Shown: positions 51,621 to 60,006 of the stretch, piece after piece
Position numbering within the stretch: the first letter of the stretch is position 1
Layout of the letters: each line of letters starts with the position of its first letter
Source of the DNA: Altererythrobacter sp. Root672
Lineage (GTDB): Bacteria > Pseudomonadota > Alphaproteobacteria > Sphingomonadales > Sphingomonadaceae
Length of the DNA: 64,000 nt
Assembly: GCF_001427865.1 (NCBI RefSeq)
Contig: NZ_LMHH01000001.1
Span: 1 to 64,000, forward strand
Direction: 5' to 3'
Program-made: the position numbers and the translations under genes
Notes under the pieces: model-generated
The model's database searches: none
Seen by the model: the letters and a program-made list of their open reading frames with translations, nothing else
Told to the model about the DNA's origin: nothing

Positions 51621-52883
51621 TTACGCGACTGCGGGCGAAAGGCCGCGCCGCGCCACGACAGCCGGCGCGGTTTCCTTGAGCGCCATCGCGACGAAGCCGC
51701 TGATCACCGCGAGCACCAGCAACATCCACAGGAAGGTGGAGTTGCCGAACGAGTCGTTGAGCGCACCGGCGATCGGCGGACCGAACACGCCGCCGAGGAT
51801 CTCGCACGAACCCATCGCCAGGCCGAGCACGGTAGCATGGTGGCGGGCGTCAAAGCTCTCGGACGGAATGGTCGCCATGAAGATCGGGAAGATCCCGTTG
51901 ACCGCCCAGCCGACCACGAAGATCCCGGCCATGAGATAGGCTGGGCCGTCGAAGTACAAAGCGCCCAGGGGGCCAAGAACCGACAGGAACGGAAGCACCA
52001 CCATCACCGGCTTGCGGCCGATCAGATCCGACAGTCCCGATACGGCGAAGCTGTAGACGAACGCGGCAATACCGAGCGAGCCCATCAGCCAACTCGCAGT
52101 GGTTTCGTCGAAGCCGCGCTCCTGCACCAGGAACAGCGGCATGAAGGCCCAGGTGGTCACGAAGTGCGCGACCATCAGCACGCCCACAACGACGCAGACC
52201 CACATGTTGCGGACCTTGATCGCCTCGGGAATGGTCATCGACTTCTCGGCCTCGACCGGCTTCGGCAGAGGCTTGGGCTCTTCGAGCATGAACCAGATTA
52301 TGACGGCGCTGATGATGCCTGGGATACCGGCAAGGAAGAACGCCTCGCGCCAGCCGAAAGCATGGGCGAAAGCCACTAGCACCACCGGCGCCGCGAAGCT
52401 GCCGAGCAGGTTCGAGCCCATGTTTTGGGCCACACCCTGCGCCAGACCGCGGCGCTTGGGATCGACCTCGCTCGCGACCATCGCATGGCTGATCGGCATG
52501 ACGCCGCCTTCAGCCGCGCCCATCAGCAGTCGTGCGCCGAGGAGCAGGGCGAAGCTCGAAGCCAGGCCGGTCAGGAACGAGCAGAACGAGAAGGCGAGGG
52601 TCGCCAGGACCAGCAGGATCTTGCGCTTGCCGATCGAGTCGGACAGCCGGCCGTAGAAGAACGCCGCGATCGCCCAGGAGAAGCTGAGGCCACCGGCGAT
52701 GATGCCGATCTGCGTTTGCGTCAGGCCAAGCTCGGGCTGCACCGAGGGCATCAGCACGTTGAGCGCCTGCCGATCGAAGAACACGATCCCGAAGTTGAGG
52801 CTCAGCAGGAATACCAGCAGGACCTGGTACCCCGCCGAATTGTTCACCCAGTTCCCCGTCTGGGTGGTGGCGCTTGGCTGCAT
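51621..52883 (-). CDS. MFS transporter of the catabolic cluster
   Basis: 420 residues with 12 predicted helices. GIVFFDRQALNVLMPSVQPELGLTQTQIG in helix 1 and FYGRLSDSIGKRKILL after helix 2 (G-x-x-x-D-x-x-G-K-R) mark the MFS. MPISHAMVASEVDPKRRGLAQGVAQNMGS follows. It belongs to the anion:cation symporter-like branch. It is probably the importer of the compound metabolised by the neighbouring cupins and dehydrogenases. Confidence 0.88.
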   Translation of the reverse strand: MQPSATTQTGNWVNNSAGYQVLLVFLLSLNFGIVFFDRQALNVLMPSVQPELGLTQTQIGIIAGGLSFSWAIAAFFYGRLSDSIGKRKILLVLATLAFSFCSFLTGLASSFALLLGARLLMGAAEGGVMPISHAMVASEVDPKRRGLAQGVAQNMGSNLLGSFAAPVVLVAFAHAFGWREAFFLAGIPGIISAVIIWFMLEEPKPLPKPVEAEKSMTIPEAIKVRNMWVCVVVGVLMVAHFVTTWAFMPLFLVQERGFDETTASWLMGSLGIAAFVYSFAVSGLSDLIGRKPVMVVLPFLSVLGPLGALYFDGPAYLMAGIFVVGWAVNGIFPIFMATIPSESFDARHHATVLGLAMGSCEILGGVFGPPIAGALNDSFGNSTFLWMLLVLAVISGFVAMALKETAPAVVARRGLSPAVA

Positions 52884-52938
52884 TGCATGTCTCCCGGCCG
52901 CCTCTTTGTGCGGCTTTTTGTCGTTCTAGCTTATTCGA

Positions 52939-53484
52939 TCAGAGGAAGCTGCGGATCGGATCGGTCCCATCCCAGCCGAGGCTCGCTTCCCAGAAACGCG
53001 TGAAAGTCTGGTCCATCCCCGGGGTCACCGGCAGCAACTCGACAAAGCCGAGCTGCGCCCCGGTTCCGTTATCGAGGTAGATCACTTCGCCGCCCGTCGG
53101 CACCGAAGCGCGGAACGCCTCGTGGTAGCCGCGCGATTGGTATTCCAGGCTATCGGCGTCGACGTTGGCACAGGCGATGCCCACGTGATGGAAGCCGAAG
53201 CCGCGCAGCTCGATCGTCTCGCGATAGACCGAAGGTTCGTCATCGAGCGGCTGGATCAGCTCGATCAGCATGTGCCCGGCAAAACCCATGGCGATGGTGA
53301 TGTCGGCGCGCGATTCCTCGCCGCGATAGGTCTGTCCGGGGACGAGGAAGTTCGGCAGCACGAAGAACGGGCCCGCGCGCATGTTGCTGACCCAGTGGTG
53401 GATCGCCTGCTTCAGATCGGGGACGATGAATGCCGTTTGCGCGACGCCGCCCATCGGTTGGCCGTAACCAAGCTTACCAGACAT
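52939..53484 (-). CDS. VOC-family (glyoxalase/dioxygenase fold) protein
   Basis: 181 residues from the second ATG of an ATGATG pair, with GGGAGG four bases before it. QTAFIVPDLKQAIHHWV and FGFHHVGIACANVDADSLEY are the two beta-alpha-beta halves with His metal ligands; MLIELIQPLDDEPSVY and QLGFVELLP supply the acidic ligands. It may be an isomerase, lyase or dioxygenase of the catabolic cluster. Confidence 0.82.
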   Translation of the reverse strand: MSGKLGYGQPMGGVAQTAFIVPDLKQAIHHWVSNMRAGPFFVLPNFLVPGQTYRGEESRADITIAMGFAGHMLIELIQPLDDEPSVYRETIELRGFGFHHVGIACANVDADSLEYQSRGYHEAFRASVPTGGEVIYLDNGTGAQLGFVELLPVTPGMDQTFTRFWEASLGWDGTDPIRSFL

Positions 53485-53599
53485 CATTCCTCCCGCGGGC
53501 TCTCGTACCATCGGAGCGCCAGTCGGCCTCATCGCTCGCCAATCGGCGCGACAAAGTCAATCACGCCGTGCTAGGTTCTGCGAGAAGAGGAGAGGTGCG

Positions 53600-53695
53600 A
53601 TGACCACCGCGATGTTGATTGTCATTTTCCTGATGCTGGCCGCCACCTCGGTCTTCGCCGTATGGGCGGGCCTCAAGTTGATCAAAGGCAAGTAA
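53600..53695 (+). CDS. 31-residue single-helix membrane protein
   Basis: The frame runs ATG to TAA with GGAGAGG seven bases upstream, and the stop lies three bases before the ATG of the class II aldolase gene. The product is one hydrophobic helix (LIVIFLMLAATSVFAVWAGL) with a basic end (KLIKGK). The good ribosome site and tight spacing support a real small protein, cotranscribed with the aldolase. Confidence 0.6.
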   Translation: MTTAMLIVIFLMLAATSVFAVWAGLKLIKGK

Positions 53696-53698
53696 GCC

Positions 53699-54454
53699 AT
53701 GGCTACGCAGCTCAGGCGCAATTCGGATTGCAGCGAAGCGGAATGGACCGCGCGGCAGGAACTCGCCGCCTGCTATCGCATCTTCGACATGTTCGGCTGG
53801 TCCGAGTCGATCTACAACCACATCACCGTTCGGGTGCCGGGCGAAGAGACCTTCCTCATCAATCCCTATGGCCTGTTGTGGTCGGAAGTCACCGCCTCCA
53901 ACCTGGTCAAGATCGACAGTGACGGGAACAAGCTCTGTTCCAGCCCCTATCCGGTCAACAAGGCTGGCTTCACCCAGCACGCCTGCTTCCACAAGAACAT
54001 CGATTGGGCGCACGCCATCGTCCACACGCACACGCCAGACACGATGGCTGTCTGCTCCAGCGAAGAAGGACTGACGCCGACCAACTTCTATGCCTGCTTC
54101 TTCGAAGGCGCGGTCGGCTATCATGATTTCGAGGGCATCACCGTCCGCGCAGAGGAAGGCGTGCGCCTGCTCGAGAACCTGGGCGACAATCGCGTGCTGA
54201 TGCTCCGCAACCACGGCCCTGTGGTGCTCGGGGCGACGCTCTACGAGATGTTCCTCAACTATTACATGCTGCAGCGGGCGTGCGAGATCCAGGTCAAGAC
54301 TTGCGCGCTCGGCAAGCCGATCCGCGTGTCGCCCGAAGTCGTCGCGGTGCACCAGCGCGATCGCGACCAGGTCGCGCTCAAGGACTTCGGCAAGGCCGAC
54401 TTCGAGGCCTGGACTAGGAAGCTCGACACCATCGACCGGAGCTGGCGCGAGTGA
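53699..54454 (+). CDS. Class II aldolase/adducin-family protein
   Basis: 251 residues. The zinc-binding HTHTPDTMAV and the later LRNHGPVVLG are the family hallmarks, with WSESIYNHITVRVPG at the N-terminus and INPYGLLWSEVTASNLV following. Members cleave sugar phosphates or decarboxylate related acids. It is likely part of the divergent catabolic cluster. Confidence 0.88.
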   Translation: MATQLRRNSDCSEAEWTARQELAACYRIFDMFGWSESIYNHITVRVPGEETFLINPYGLLWSEVTASNLVKIDSDGNKLCSSPYPVNKAGFTQHACFHKNIDWAHAIVHTHTPDTMAVCSSEEGLTPTNFYACFFEGAVGYHDFEGITVRAEEGVRLLENLGDNRVLMLRNHGPVVLGATLYEMFLNYYMLQRACEIQVKTCALGKPIRVSPEVVAVHQRDRDQVALKDFGKADFEAWTRKLDTIDRSWRE

Positions 54455-54482
54455 GCTTAGATTGCTTCGCTAGAGGGCAGGC

Positions 54483-55019
54483 ATGACCGATCTTACCGTC
54501 AACGACCGCCCGGTCCGCTTCAGCATGGACCCGCAGACCCCGCTGCTCTGGGCCCTGCGTGATGCCGCGAACCTGACCGGAACCAAGTACGGTTGTGGCG
54601 TGGGTGATTGCGGCGCTTGCATGGTCCTGATCGACGGTGCGGCGCTGCGGAGCTGCCTTGTCACTCTCGCCGAGTGCGAGGGGCGTGTGGTCAAGACGAT
54701 CGAAGGCTTGTCACGCGACCGTTCGCACCCGGTGCAGCAAGCGCTAGTGGCTGAACAGGCGATCCAGTGCGGGTTCTGCACGCCGGGTATCGTCATGGCC
54801 GCTGCGGCGCTGCTCTCCACCAATGCCGATCCATCGGAAGAGCAGATCAAGCAGGCGATCACCAACTTGTGCCGCTGCGGTGTCTATCCTCGTCTAGTGC
54901 GCGCAATCCAGAGGGCAGGGCGGGTCACCCGTCGGGCCGAACGCATCAGCGCCGCGCCGGCGCCGGGCATCGACGCCCAGGATGCGGCCGCTGCCGTGCC
55001 GGCCATGCGCGCGGATTAA
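54483..55019 (+). CDS. (2Fe-2S) subunit of a molybdenum hydroxylase
   Basis: 178 residues, the usual size of the small subunit of isoquinoline- or aldehyde-oxidoreductase-type enzymes. The first cluster is bound by KYGCGVGDCGACMVLIDG and the second by CGFCTPG and LCRCGVYPR. It should pass electrons from a molybdopterin subunit, but none is encoded in the window; the next gene is arsC. Confidence 0.9.
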   Translation: MTDLTVNDRPVRFSMDPQTPLLWALRDAANLTGTKYGCGVGDCGACMVLIDGAALRSCLVTLAECEGRVVKTIEGLSRDRSHPVQQALVAEQAIQCGFCTPGIVMAAAALLSTNADPSEEQIKQAITNLCRCGVYPRLVRAIQRAGRVTRRAERISAAPAPGIDAQDAAAAVPAMRAD

Positions 55020-55034
55020 TCGAAGGAGCAAGTT

Positions 55035-55379
55035 TTGAAGGCGACGATCTGGCACAACCCGAACTGCGGTACCTCGCGCAAGGTCCTGGCGCGGCTGCAG
55101 GAGCACGGCGATCTCGAGCTGACGGTCGTGGAATACCTGAAGCATCCACCGAGCCGCGAAAAGCTCGCGCAACTCTATCGCGATGCGGGCATGGCGCCGA
55201 GCGAAGGCCTGCGCCGGCGCGGCACCGATGCCGACGAGCGCGGGCTCCCCTCAGCGAGTCCCGACACCGTGCTCGATGCGATGGTGGCAGAGCCTGCATT
55301 GATCGAGCGTCCGCTGGTGGAAACCGAGAAGGGCGTGAGGCTGTGCCGCCCCGCGGAACGGGTCGAAGAGATCCTCTAG
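55035..55379 (+). CDS. ArsC-like (glutaredoxin-type) reductase
   Basis: 114 residues from a TTG preceded by AAGGAG. IWHNPNCGTSRKVLARL holds the catalytic Cys with the following Arg/Lys, and ALIERPLVETEKGVRLCRP is the C-terminal family block with the conserved Arg. It is likely a glutathione/glutaredoxin-linked arsenate reductase, although ArsC-fold proteins of other function exist. No other ars gene is nearby. Confidence 0.82.
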   Translation: MKATIWHNPNCGTSRKVLARLQEHGDLELTVVEYLKHPPSREKLAQLYRDAGMAPSEGLRRRGTDADERGLPSASPDTVLDAMVAEPALIERPLVETEKGVRLCRPAERVEEIL

Positions 55380-55492
55380 GTAATGGTGCGGCTTGCATTG
55401 GGCCGGCTAATTTGCCAGTCCCCGGAACACATGAGCGTGCTCAATCAACGAATGACCGCGCTTGGCGCAATGAAAGGGGCGCGTTCCTACTC

Positions 55493-56119
55493 ATGAATGG
55501 CAGCGAGTTAGCCGAGGAGCGTCGCTCCGGGCTCCGGCAGCGTGTTAAGCAGGCGCTGGGGCCGGCGGGCGTGTTCTTCCAGGGGTTCCTTGAACACCCG
55601 CGCATGGTGGGCTCGATCATTCCATCGTCGAGGTCGACCATCGACAAGATGCTCGAACCGGTGAAGTGGGACGAATGCAAGCTGTTCGTCGAGTACGGAC
55701 CCGGCGTAGGCACGTTCTGCCAGCCGGTGCTCGACCGGCTCCCGCGCGACGGCGAGCTGCTGGTGATCGACACCAACCCGCTGTTCATCGACTATTTGAA
55801 GAAGACCATCCGCGACAGCCGCTTCCATGCGGTGCTCGGCTCGGCCGAAGATGTCGAGGACATCGTCCGCTCGCTTGGACACGAACACGCCGACTATGTG
55901 CTGTCGGGCCTGCCATTCTCGACACTGCCCGATGGAGTCGGCCCCTCGATTGCGGCCGCTACTTATCGCGTGGTTCGGACGGGCGGCGCGTTCCTGACCT
56001 ATCAGTTCAGCACCGTGGCGCGCGACTTGACCGCCCGCCATTTCGAGCGGGTGGACACCGGCTTCACCTGGCTCAACATCCCGCCGTGCCTGCTAGCCTG
56101 GGGCTGGAAGGCCGCTTGA
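55493..56119 (+). CDS. SAM-dependent methyltransferase, phospholipid N-methyltransferase-like
   Basis: 208 residues. FVEYGPGVGTFCQPVLDRLP is the SAM-binding motif I, ELLVIDTNPLFIDYLKK the acidic motif II, and HADYVLSGLPFSTLPDG the motif IV region typical of PmtA-like phosphatidylethanolamine N-methyltransferases. The N-terminus FFQGFLEHPRMVGSIIPSS also matches that family. It may methylate phospholipid headgroups. Confidence 0.82.
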   Translation: MNGSELAEERRSGLRQRVKQALGPAGVFFQGFLEHPRMVGSIIPSSRSTIDKMLEPVKWDECKLFVEYGPGVGTFCQPVLDRLPRDGELLVIDTNPLFIDYLKKTIRDSRFHAVLGSAEDVEDIVRSLGHEHADYVLSGLPFSTLPDGVGPSIAAATYRVVRTGGAFLTYQFSTVARDLTARHFERVDTGFTWLNIPPCLLAWGWKAA

Positions 56120-56157
56120 GGGACTTCCCCCTCCTCTGGTGAGGAGGGGGCTCCAGC

Positions 56158-57000
56158 CTATTCGAAGGTTTCGCTGACGGCCTCGGTGCTCGGACCGGCC
56201 AGCTGTTTGTGCGTGGCCGCCAGGACGGCGAGGAACAGTACCGCCACCACCATATTGAAGAAGCCGTCGATCACGCCGTTGGCGATCTGACCGGCGGTTT
56301 CGCCGCCAACGGCCGCGAACAGGGCGACGAAGAGGCCCACCACTATTGAGATCACTGCCGCGACGACGAACAGCAGGACATAGAAGAAGAACAGCCGCAC
56401 GCTGTTGCCCTTGGTCAGGCGCCACGATCGTTGCAGGGCTGCAATCGGATTGAACACCCGCTCGATCGCGATCACTGGCGCAACCAGCGAGAATTTCGTC
56501 ATCAGGTAGCAAAGGGCCACGAAGGCCACGAGGCCAAGCAGGACTCCGATGGCTACGTTGGTGCTCGCTCCCACCATGATCGGAATGAACATCAGGAGCA
56601 TCAGCGCAAAGCCCATCAGGAGCTGCGCGAGAATATAGGGGATCAGGCACTTGGCGCCGATCACCAGCGCTTCGCCCACGGTGGGCCGGCGCTTGTCGGT
56701 CAGCAGCGTCAGCAGGCCAAGCATGCCGATGCCTTGGAGAATGGCCGATCCGAGGATCAACCATTTAACCTGGTCGAATGTCGCAGCCATCTGCTCGAGC
56801 GCCGCGTCGAATGCCTGAGAGGGGTCGGCCGGCTGGGCCATTCCGCCAGCGCCCATCGCAGCGGCGTAGTCCGGCATCAGCAGGACGAGTGTCAGGTAGG
56901 GCAGGAAGAAGAACACCGCGGCCACGATCAGCACCACGTCGCGATTGGCGCGCAACAGCGCCATTGCGTCGTTCCATGCCCGCCCCATGTCGAATTCCAT
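56158..57000 (-). CDS. Multi-pass membrane protein
   Basis: 280 residues with about six hydrophobic segments (VVLIVAAVFFFLPYLTLVLL, LLMGFALMLLMFIPIMVGAS, VAIGVLLGLVAFVALCYLM, LFFFYVLLFVVAAVISIVVG). FSLVAPVIAIERVFNPIAALQRSWRLTKGN resembles the membrane part of glycerophosphodiester phosphodiesterase-type/DUF7847 proteins. No catalytic motif is seen. It may be a membrane-organising or transport protein. It is divergent from lipB. Confidence 0.7.
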   Translation of the reverse strand: MEFDMGRAWNDAMALLRANRDVVLIVAAVFFFLPYLTLVLLMPDYAAAMGAGGMAQPADPSQAFDAALEQMAATFDQVKWLILGSAILQGIGMLGLLTLLTDKRRPTVGEALVIGAKCLIPYILAQLLMGFALMLLMFIPIMVGASTNVAIGVLLGLVAFVALCYLMTKFSLVAPVIAIERVFNPIAALQRSWRLTKGNSVRLFFFYVLLFVVAAVISIVVGLFVALFAAVGGETAGQIANGVIDGFFNMVVAVLFLAVLAATHKQLAGPSTEAVSETFE

Positions 57001-57071
57001 GTATCTTCCCTCTCCGAAAACCGAACTAGCCCTTGATAAGCCGGATTCGAGGCGCCAGCAAACTACGTGAA

Positions 57072-57737
57072 ATGCCTGATGAAATGAGAACGGTCCTGGA
57101 AGGCGGGGTGGAATGGCGACAGAGTCACTCCCTGGTCCCCTATCGCGAGGCGCTGGCCGCGCAGGAAGCGCGCAACTCGGCCATCGCCGCGGGCGAGGCG
57201 CCGGAGCTTGTCTGGCTGCTCGAACATCCTCCGGTCTACACCGCCGGGACCAGCGCCCCTGCCGGTGAATTGCTCGATGCGCGCTTCGAGGTGGTCGCGA
57301 CTGGAAGGGGCGGGCGCTACACTTACCACGGCCCTGGACAGCGCGTGGGCTATGTCCTGCTCGACCTGAGCCGCCGCGGGCGCGACGTTCGGCATTTCGT
57401 GCACTCGCTGGAAGAGTGGGTGATTGCGACGCTGGGAGACTTCGGTGTGGAGGCCTGGGCCGTGCCCGACCGCATCGGCATCTGGACGCGCGACGTGGAC
57501 GGCTCCGAAGCCAAGATCGGCGCGATCGGCGTGCGGGTGCGCAAGTGGGTGACGATGCACGGGTTCTCGGTGAACCTCGATCCTGACTTGTCGCACTTTT
57601 CGGGCATCGTGCCCTGCGGCATCGCTGAATTCGGCGTCACCAGCCTTGCCCGGCTCGGCCTTGCGGTTACGCCCGAGGAATGGGATGGGGCCTTGCGCGC
57701 CCGCGCTCACTTCATGACGGCACTCGAAACGGACTGA
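57072..57737 (+). CDS. lipB: Octanoyltransferase LipB
   Basis: 221 residues. [22 protein letters not shown] is the signature loop, [21 protein letters not shown] carries the catalytic Lys, and FSGIVPCGI the catalytic Cys. It transfers octanoate from ACP to lipoyl domains, the first step of lipoate synthesis. An internal ATG at 57084 is an alternative start. Confidence 0.93.
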   Translation: MPDEMRTVLEGGVEWRQSHSLVPYREALAAQEARNSAIAAGEAPELVWLLEHPPVYTAGTSAPAGELLDARFEVVATGRGGRYTYHGPGQRVGYVLLDLSRRGRDVRHFVHSLEEWVIATLGDFGVEAWAVPDRIGIWTRDVDGSEAKIGAIGVRVRKWVTMHGFSVNLDPDLSHFSGIVPCGIAEFGVTSLARLGLAVTPEEWDGALRARAHFMTALETD

Positions 57738-57739
57738 GA

Positions 57740-58069
57740 ATGACAGACAAGCGCCTGATCTCTGCTCTCGCGGCTCTTACGCTGCTCTCTGGCTGTGGTG
57801 GAGCGAAGACCTCGACGGACGACGACAGCCGGTCGGCTTCGGGCGAGGTGCTCGAAGGCACGGCCAGCGATGCCATGCTGCCGGTCGATCAGGTTCGCTC
57901 GCAGGCTCCGTTTGCGCCGCCAGAGCGGACCGGTGGAGCGGCGGGCACCGACGCTGCCCAACCGGGCGAAGAGACGCCCGCGCTTGAAGGCGCCACCGAA
58001 GCCGCGCCGGTCGGCGCGGAGACCCCGGCTGCCGCTGCGCCTGCACCGGCTCCTGCCGCGACGAACTAA
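57740..58069 (+). CDS. Small Ala/Pro-rich lipoprotein
   Basis: 109 residues, two bases after lipB. The signal peptide ends in the lipobox LLSGC. The mature part is disordered and Ala/Glu/Pro-rich (EETPALEGATEAAPVGAETPAAAAPAPAPAATN). It ends convergent with the CitE-like gene. Role unknown. Confidence 0.7.
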   Translation: MTDKRLISALAALTLLSGCGGAKTSTDDDSRSASGEVLEGTASDAMLPVDQVRSQAPFAPPERTGGAAGTDAAQPGEETPALEGATEAAPVGAETPAAAAPAPAPAATN

Positions 58070-58944
58070 CTCAGCCGTTCAAGCAGCCGCCGCGCCTGTT
58101 CGAGGTGCGGCTGGTCGATCATCCGTCCCTCTAGTTGCAGCGCTCCCGCGCCGGGATTGGCGCTGAAGGCGTGCACGATTGCGCGCGCTTCGGCGATCTC
58201 GGCATCGCCCGGAGTGAAAGCGGCGTTGATGACTTCCACCTGGCTCGGGTGGATCGCGAGCATTCCGGCGAAACCGTCGGCGTAGGACTCGGTCGCGATC
58301 CGGGTCAGTCCTTCCAGGTCGCGGAATTCGGCGTGAAGCGTGTCGATCGCCAGGATGCCGCGCGCATGGGCGGTGAGCAGGACTTGCGCGCGCACATGCC
58401 GAAAGGTGTCGGTCCAGTTGCCCAGCGCGTCCCGCTTGCGGCTGGCACCGAGCGCTGCGGAGAGGTCCTCGGCGCCCCAGGTCAGCCCGACCAGGCGGGG
58501 CAGCTGGGCGTTGGCGTAAGTGGGTATCGAGAGAGCAGCTGCCGGCGTTTCGCTGACCAGGGGCAGGATCCGCGTCGAGCCCGGCGTTACGCCGTTGCGC
58601 TGTTCCGCCTGCTGCAGCTCGGCGGCAAGCGCCTGGAGCTGCTCGGGGCCCGAAGCCTTGGGCACCATGATCCCCTGTGGCCGGCCCGGCATGATCGCGG
58701 CAAGGTCTTCGCGCCACAGCGGGGTGTCGAGCGGGTTGATCCGCACCCAGCGGGCCGAGCCACCCGGCGGTGCGCGCAGCCCATCGTCGAGCCAATTGCG
58801 CACCATCATCCGCGCCATCGGCTTGGCAGGCGGCGCAACGGCGTCCTCCAGGTCGGCGATGCAGATGTCTGCCCCATAGCTCGCCACTTTGCCGAGCTTG
58901 GTTTCGCTGTCCCCCGGTACGAACAGCCATGACCGCATTGCCAT
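58066..58944 (-). CDS. CitE-like CoA ester lyase (HpcH/HpaI family)
   Basis: 292 residues from the ATG with AAGGACG upstream. SWLFVPGDSETKLGKVASYGADICIADLEDAVAP opens the TIM barrel with the metal- and substrate-binding Asp/Glu, RWVRINPLDT carries the CoA-phosphate Arg, LVGLTWGAEDLSAALGA the second acidic ligand, and GFAGMLAIHPSQVEVIN the C-terminal signature. Malyl- or citramalyl-CoA-type substrates are likely. Confidence 0.88.
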   Translation of the reverse strand: MAMRSWLFVPGDSETKLGKVASYGADICIADLEDAVAPPAKPMARMMVRNWLDDGLRAPPGGSARWVRINPLDTPLWREDLAAIMPGRPQGIMVPKASGPEQLQALAAELQQAEQRNGVTPGSTRILPLVSETPAAALSIPTYANAQLPRLVGLTWGAEDLSAALGASRKRDALGNWTDTFRHVRAQVLLTAHARGILAIDTLHAEFRDLEGLTRIATESYADGFAGMLAIHPSQVEVINAAFTPGDAEIAEARAIVHAFSANPGAGALQLEGRMIDQPHLEQARRLLERLS

Positions 58945-59017
58945 CGTAGCGTCCTTTGAATGCCCACTGTGCAGGTTATCTATAGCCAAGCCGGCAGGCC
59001 GCGCTAGACGGGCGCCG

Positions 59018-59932
59018 ATGGAAGCTACCGCCGTCCCCCATCATCGCACGCCCTGGCTGCCGCTTGCCGCGCTGCTGCTGGGCAACGCGGCGCTGGCGAT
59101 GGGTCCTTGGTTCGTGCGCCTGGCGGATAGTGGACCGGTCTCGGCGGGTTTCTGGCGCGTGTTCCTGGCGCTGCCGTTCCTGGCCCTGTTCGCGCGGCTC
59201 AACAGGCAGCCCCTTACCGGCATTCCGCGCAAGACCATGCTGCTGGTGCTTGCCGGCGGCGTGCTGTTCGGCCTCGACATAGCGAGCTGGCACATCGGCA
59301 TCGGCTTCACCCGCCTCGCCAACGCGGCTCTGTTCGGTAATGCAGGCAGCCTGATCCTGATGGTCTGGGGCTTCATCGCCTGGCGACGCCTGCCGGCGGG
59401 CCGTGAATGGCTCGCGCTGGGCGCAGCGCTTGGAGGCGCGGCGATCCTGATGGGCCGCTCGTTCGAGATTTCACCGCAGACCTTGCTGGGGGACCTGTTC
59501 TGCCTGCTCGCCGGTATCCTCTACGCGGGGTACCTGCTGATCCTGCAGAGCGCGCGCAAAGGGCTCGGAAGTTGGAGCCTTCTGACCTGGTCATGCTGTG
59601 CCAGCGCGCCAGTGCTGCTGGCAATCGCACTGGCTTTGGGTGAGCCGGTCTGGCCGACTAACTGGTGGCCGCTGATCGGACTGTTCATCTCCAGCCAGCT
59701 GATCGGGCAAGGGCTGCTGGTCTATTCGCTGCGCCACTTCTCGCCGCTGGTGATCGGCATCGCCTTGCTGTGCCAGCCGGTGGTCGCGGCCTTCGCGGGA
59801 TGGGTCAGCTTCGGTGAGGTGCTGACACCGCTCGATTTCCTGGGCGTGGCGCTGGTGGGATCGGCACTGGTGATGGCGAAAGTGGCTGGGGAATCGACGC
59901 AGCCCGAACCCACTGATAGAACTGCCGTCTAA
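59018..59932 (+). CDS. DMT-superfamily transporter (EamA)
   Basis: 304 residues with ten predicted helices in two EamA repeats: first half LPLAALLLGNAALAMGPWFVRLADSGPVSAGFWRVFLALP, second half beginning LLGDLFCLLAGILYAGYLLIL. The final helix pair is FLGVALVGSALVMAKV. Drug/metabolite carriers of this type export amino acids or small metabolites; the substrate is unknown. Confidence 0.85.
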   Translation: MEATAVPHHRTPWLPLAALLLGNAALAMGPWFVRLADSGPVSAGFWRVFLALPFLALFARLNRQPLTGIPRKTMLLVLAGGVLFGLDIASWHIGIGFTRLANAALFGNAGSLILMVWGFIAWRRLPAGREWLALGAALGGAAILMGRSFEISPQTLLGDLFCLLAGILYAGYLLILQSARKGLGSWSLLTWSCCASAPVLLAIALALGEPVWPTNWWPLIGLFISSQLIGQGLLVYSLRHFSPLVIGIALLCQPVVAAFAGWVSFGEVLTPLDFLGVALVGSALVMAKVAGESTQPEPTDRTAV

Positions 59933-59991
59933 GGGAGAAGTCGGGATCGAGGAATTCGAACCCTGGCATTGGCAATAGCCAAGTCGAAATC

Positions 59992-60003
59992 GGGGGGGGG
60001 GGG
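59992..60003 (+). repeat. Run of twelve G before an MFS gene
   Basis: An unbroken (G)12 tract ends three bases before the ATG at 60007, exactly where the ribosome-binding site should be. Such tracts mutate in length by slippage and can tune translation (phase variation) or reflect sequencing uncertainty. Confidence 0.7.
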
Positions 60004-60006
60004 AAC

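Noticed and set aside
54767-55492. Upstream extension of the methyltransferase frame through arsC
   Set aside because: It would cover two better-supported genes in another frame; the methyltransferase fold starts only after the ATG at 55493.
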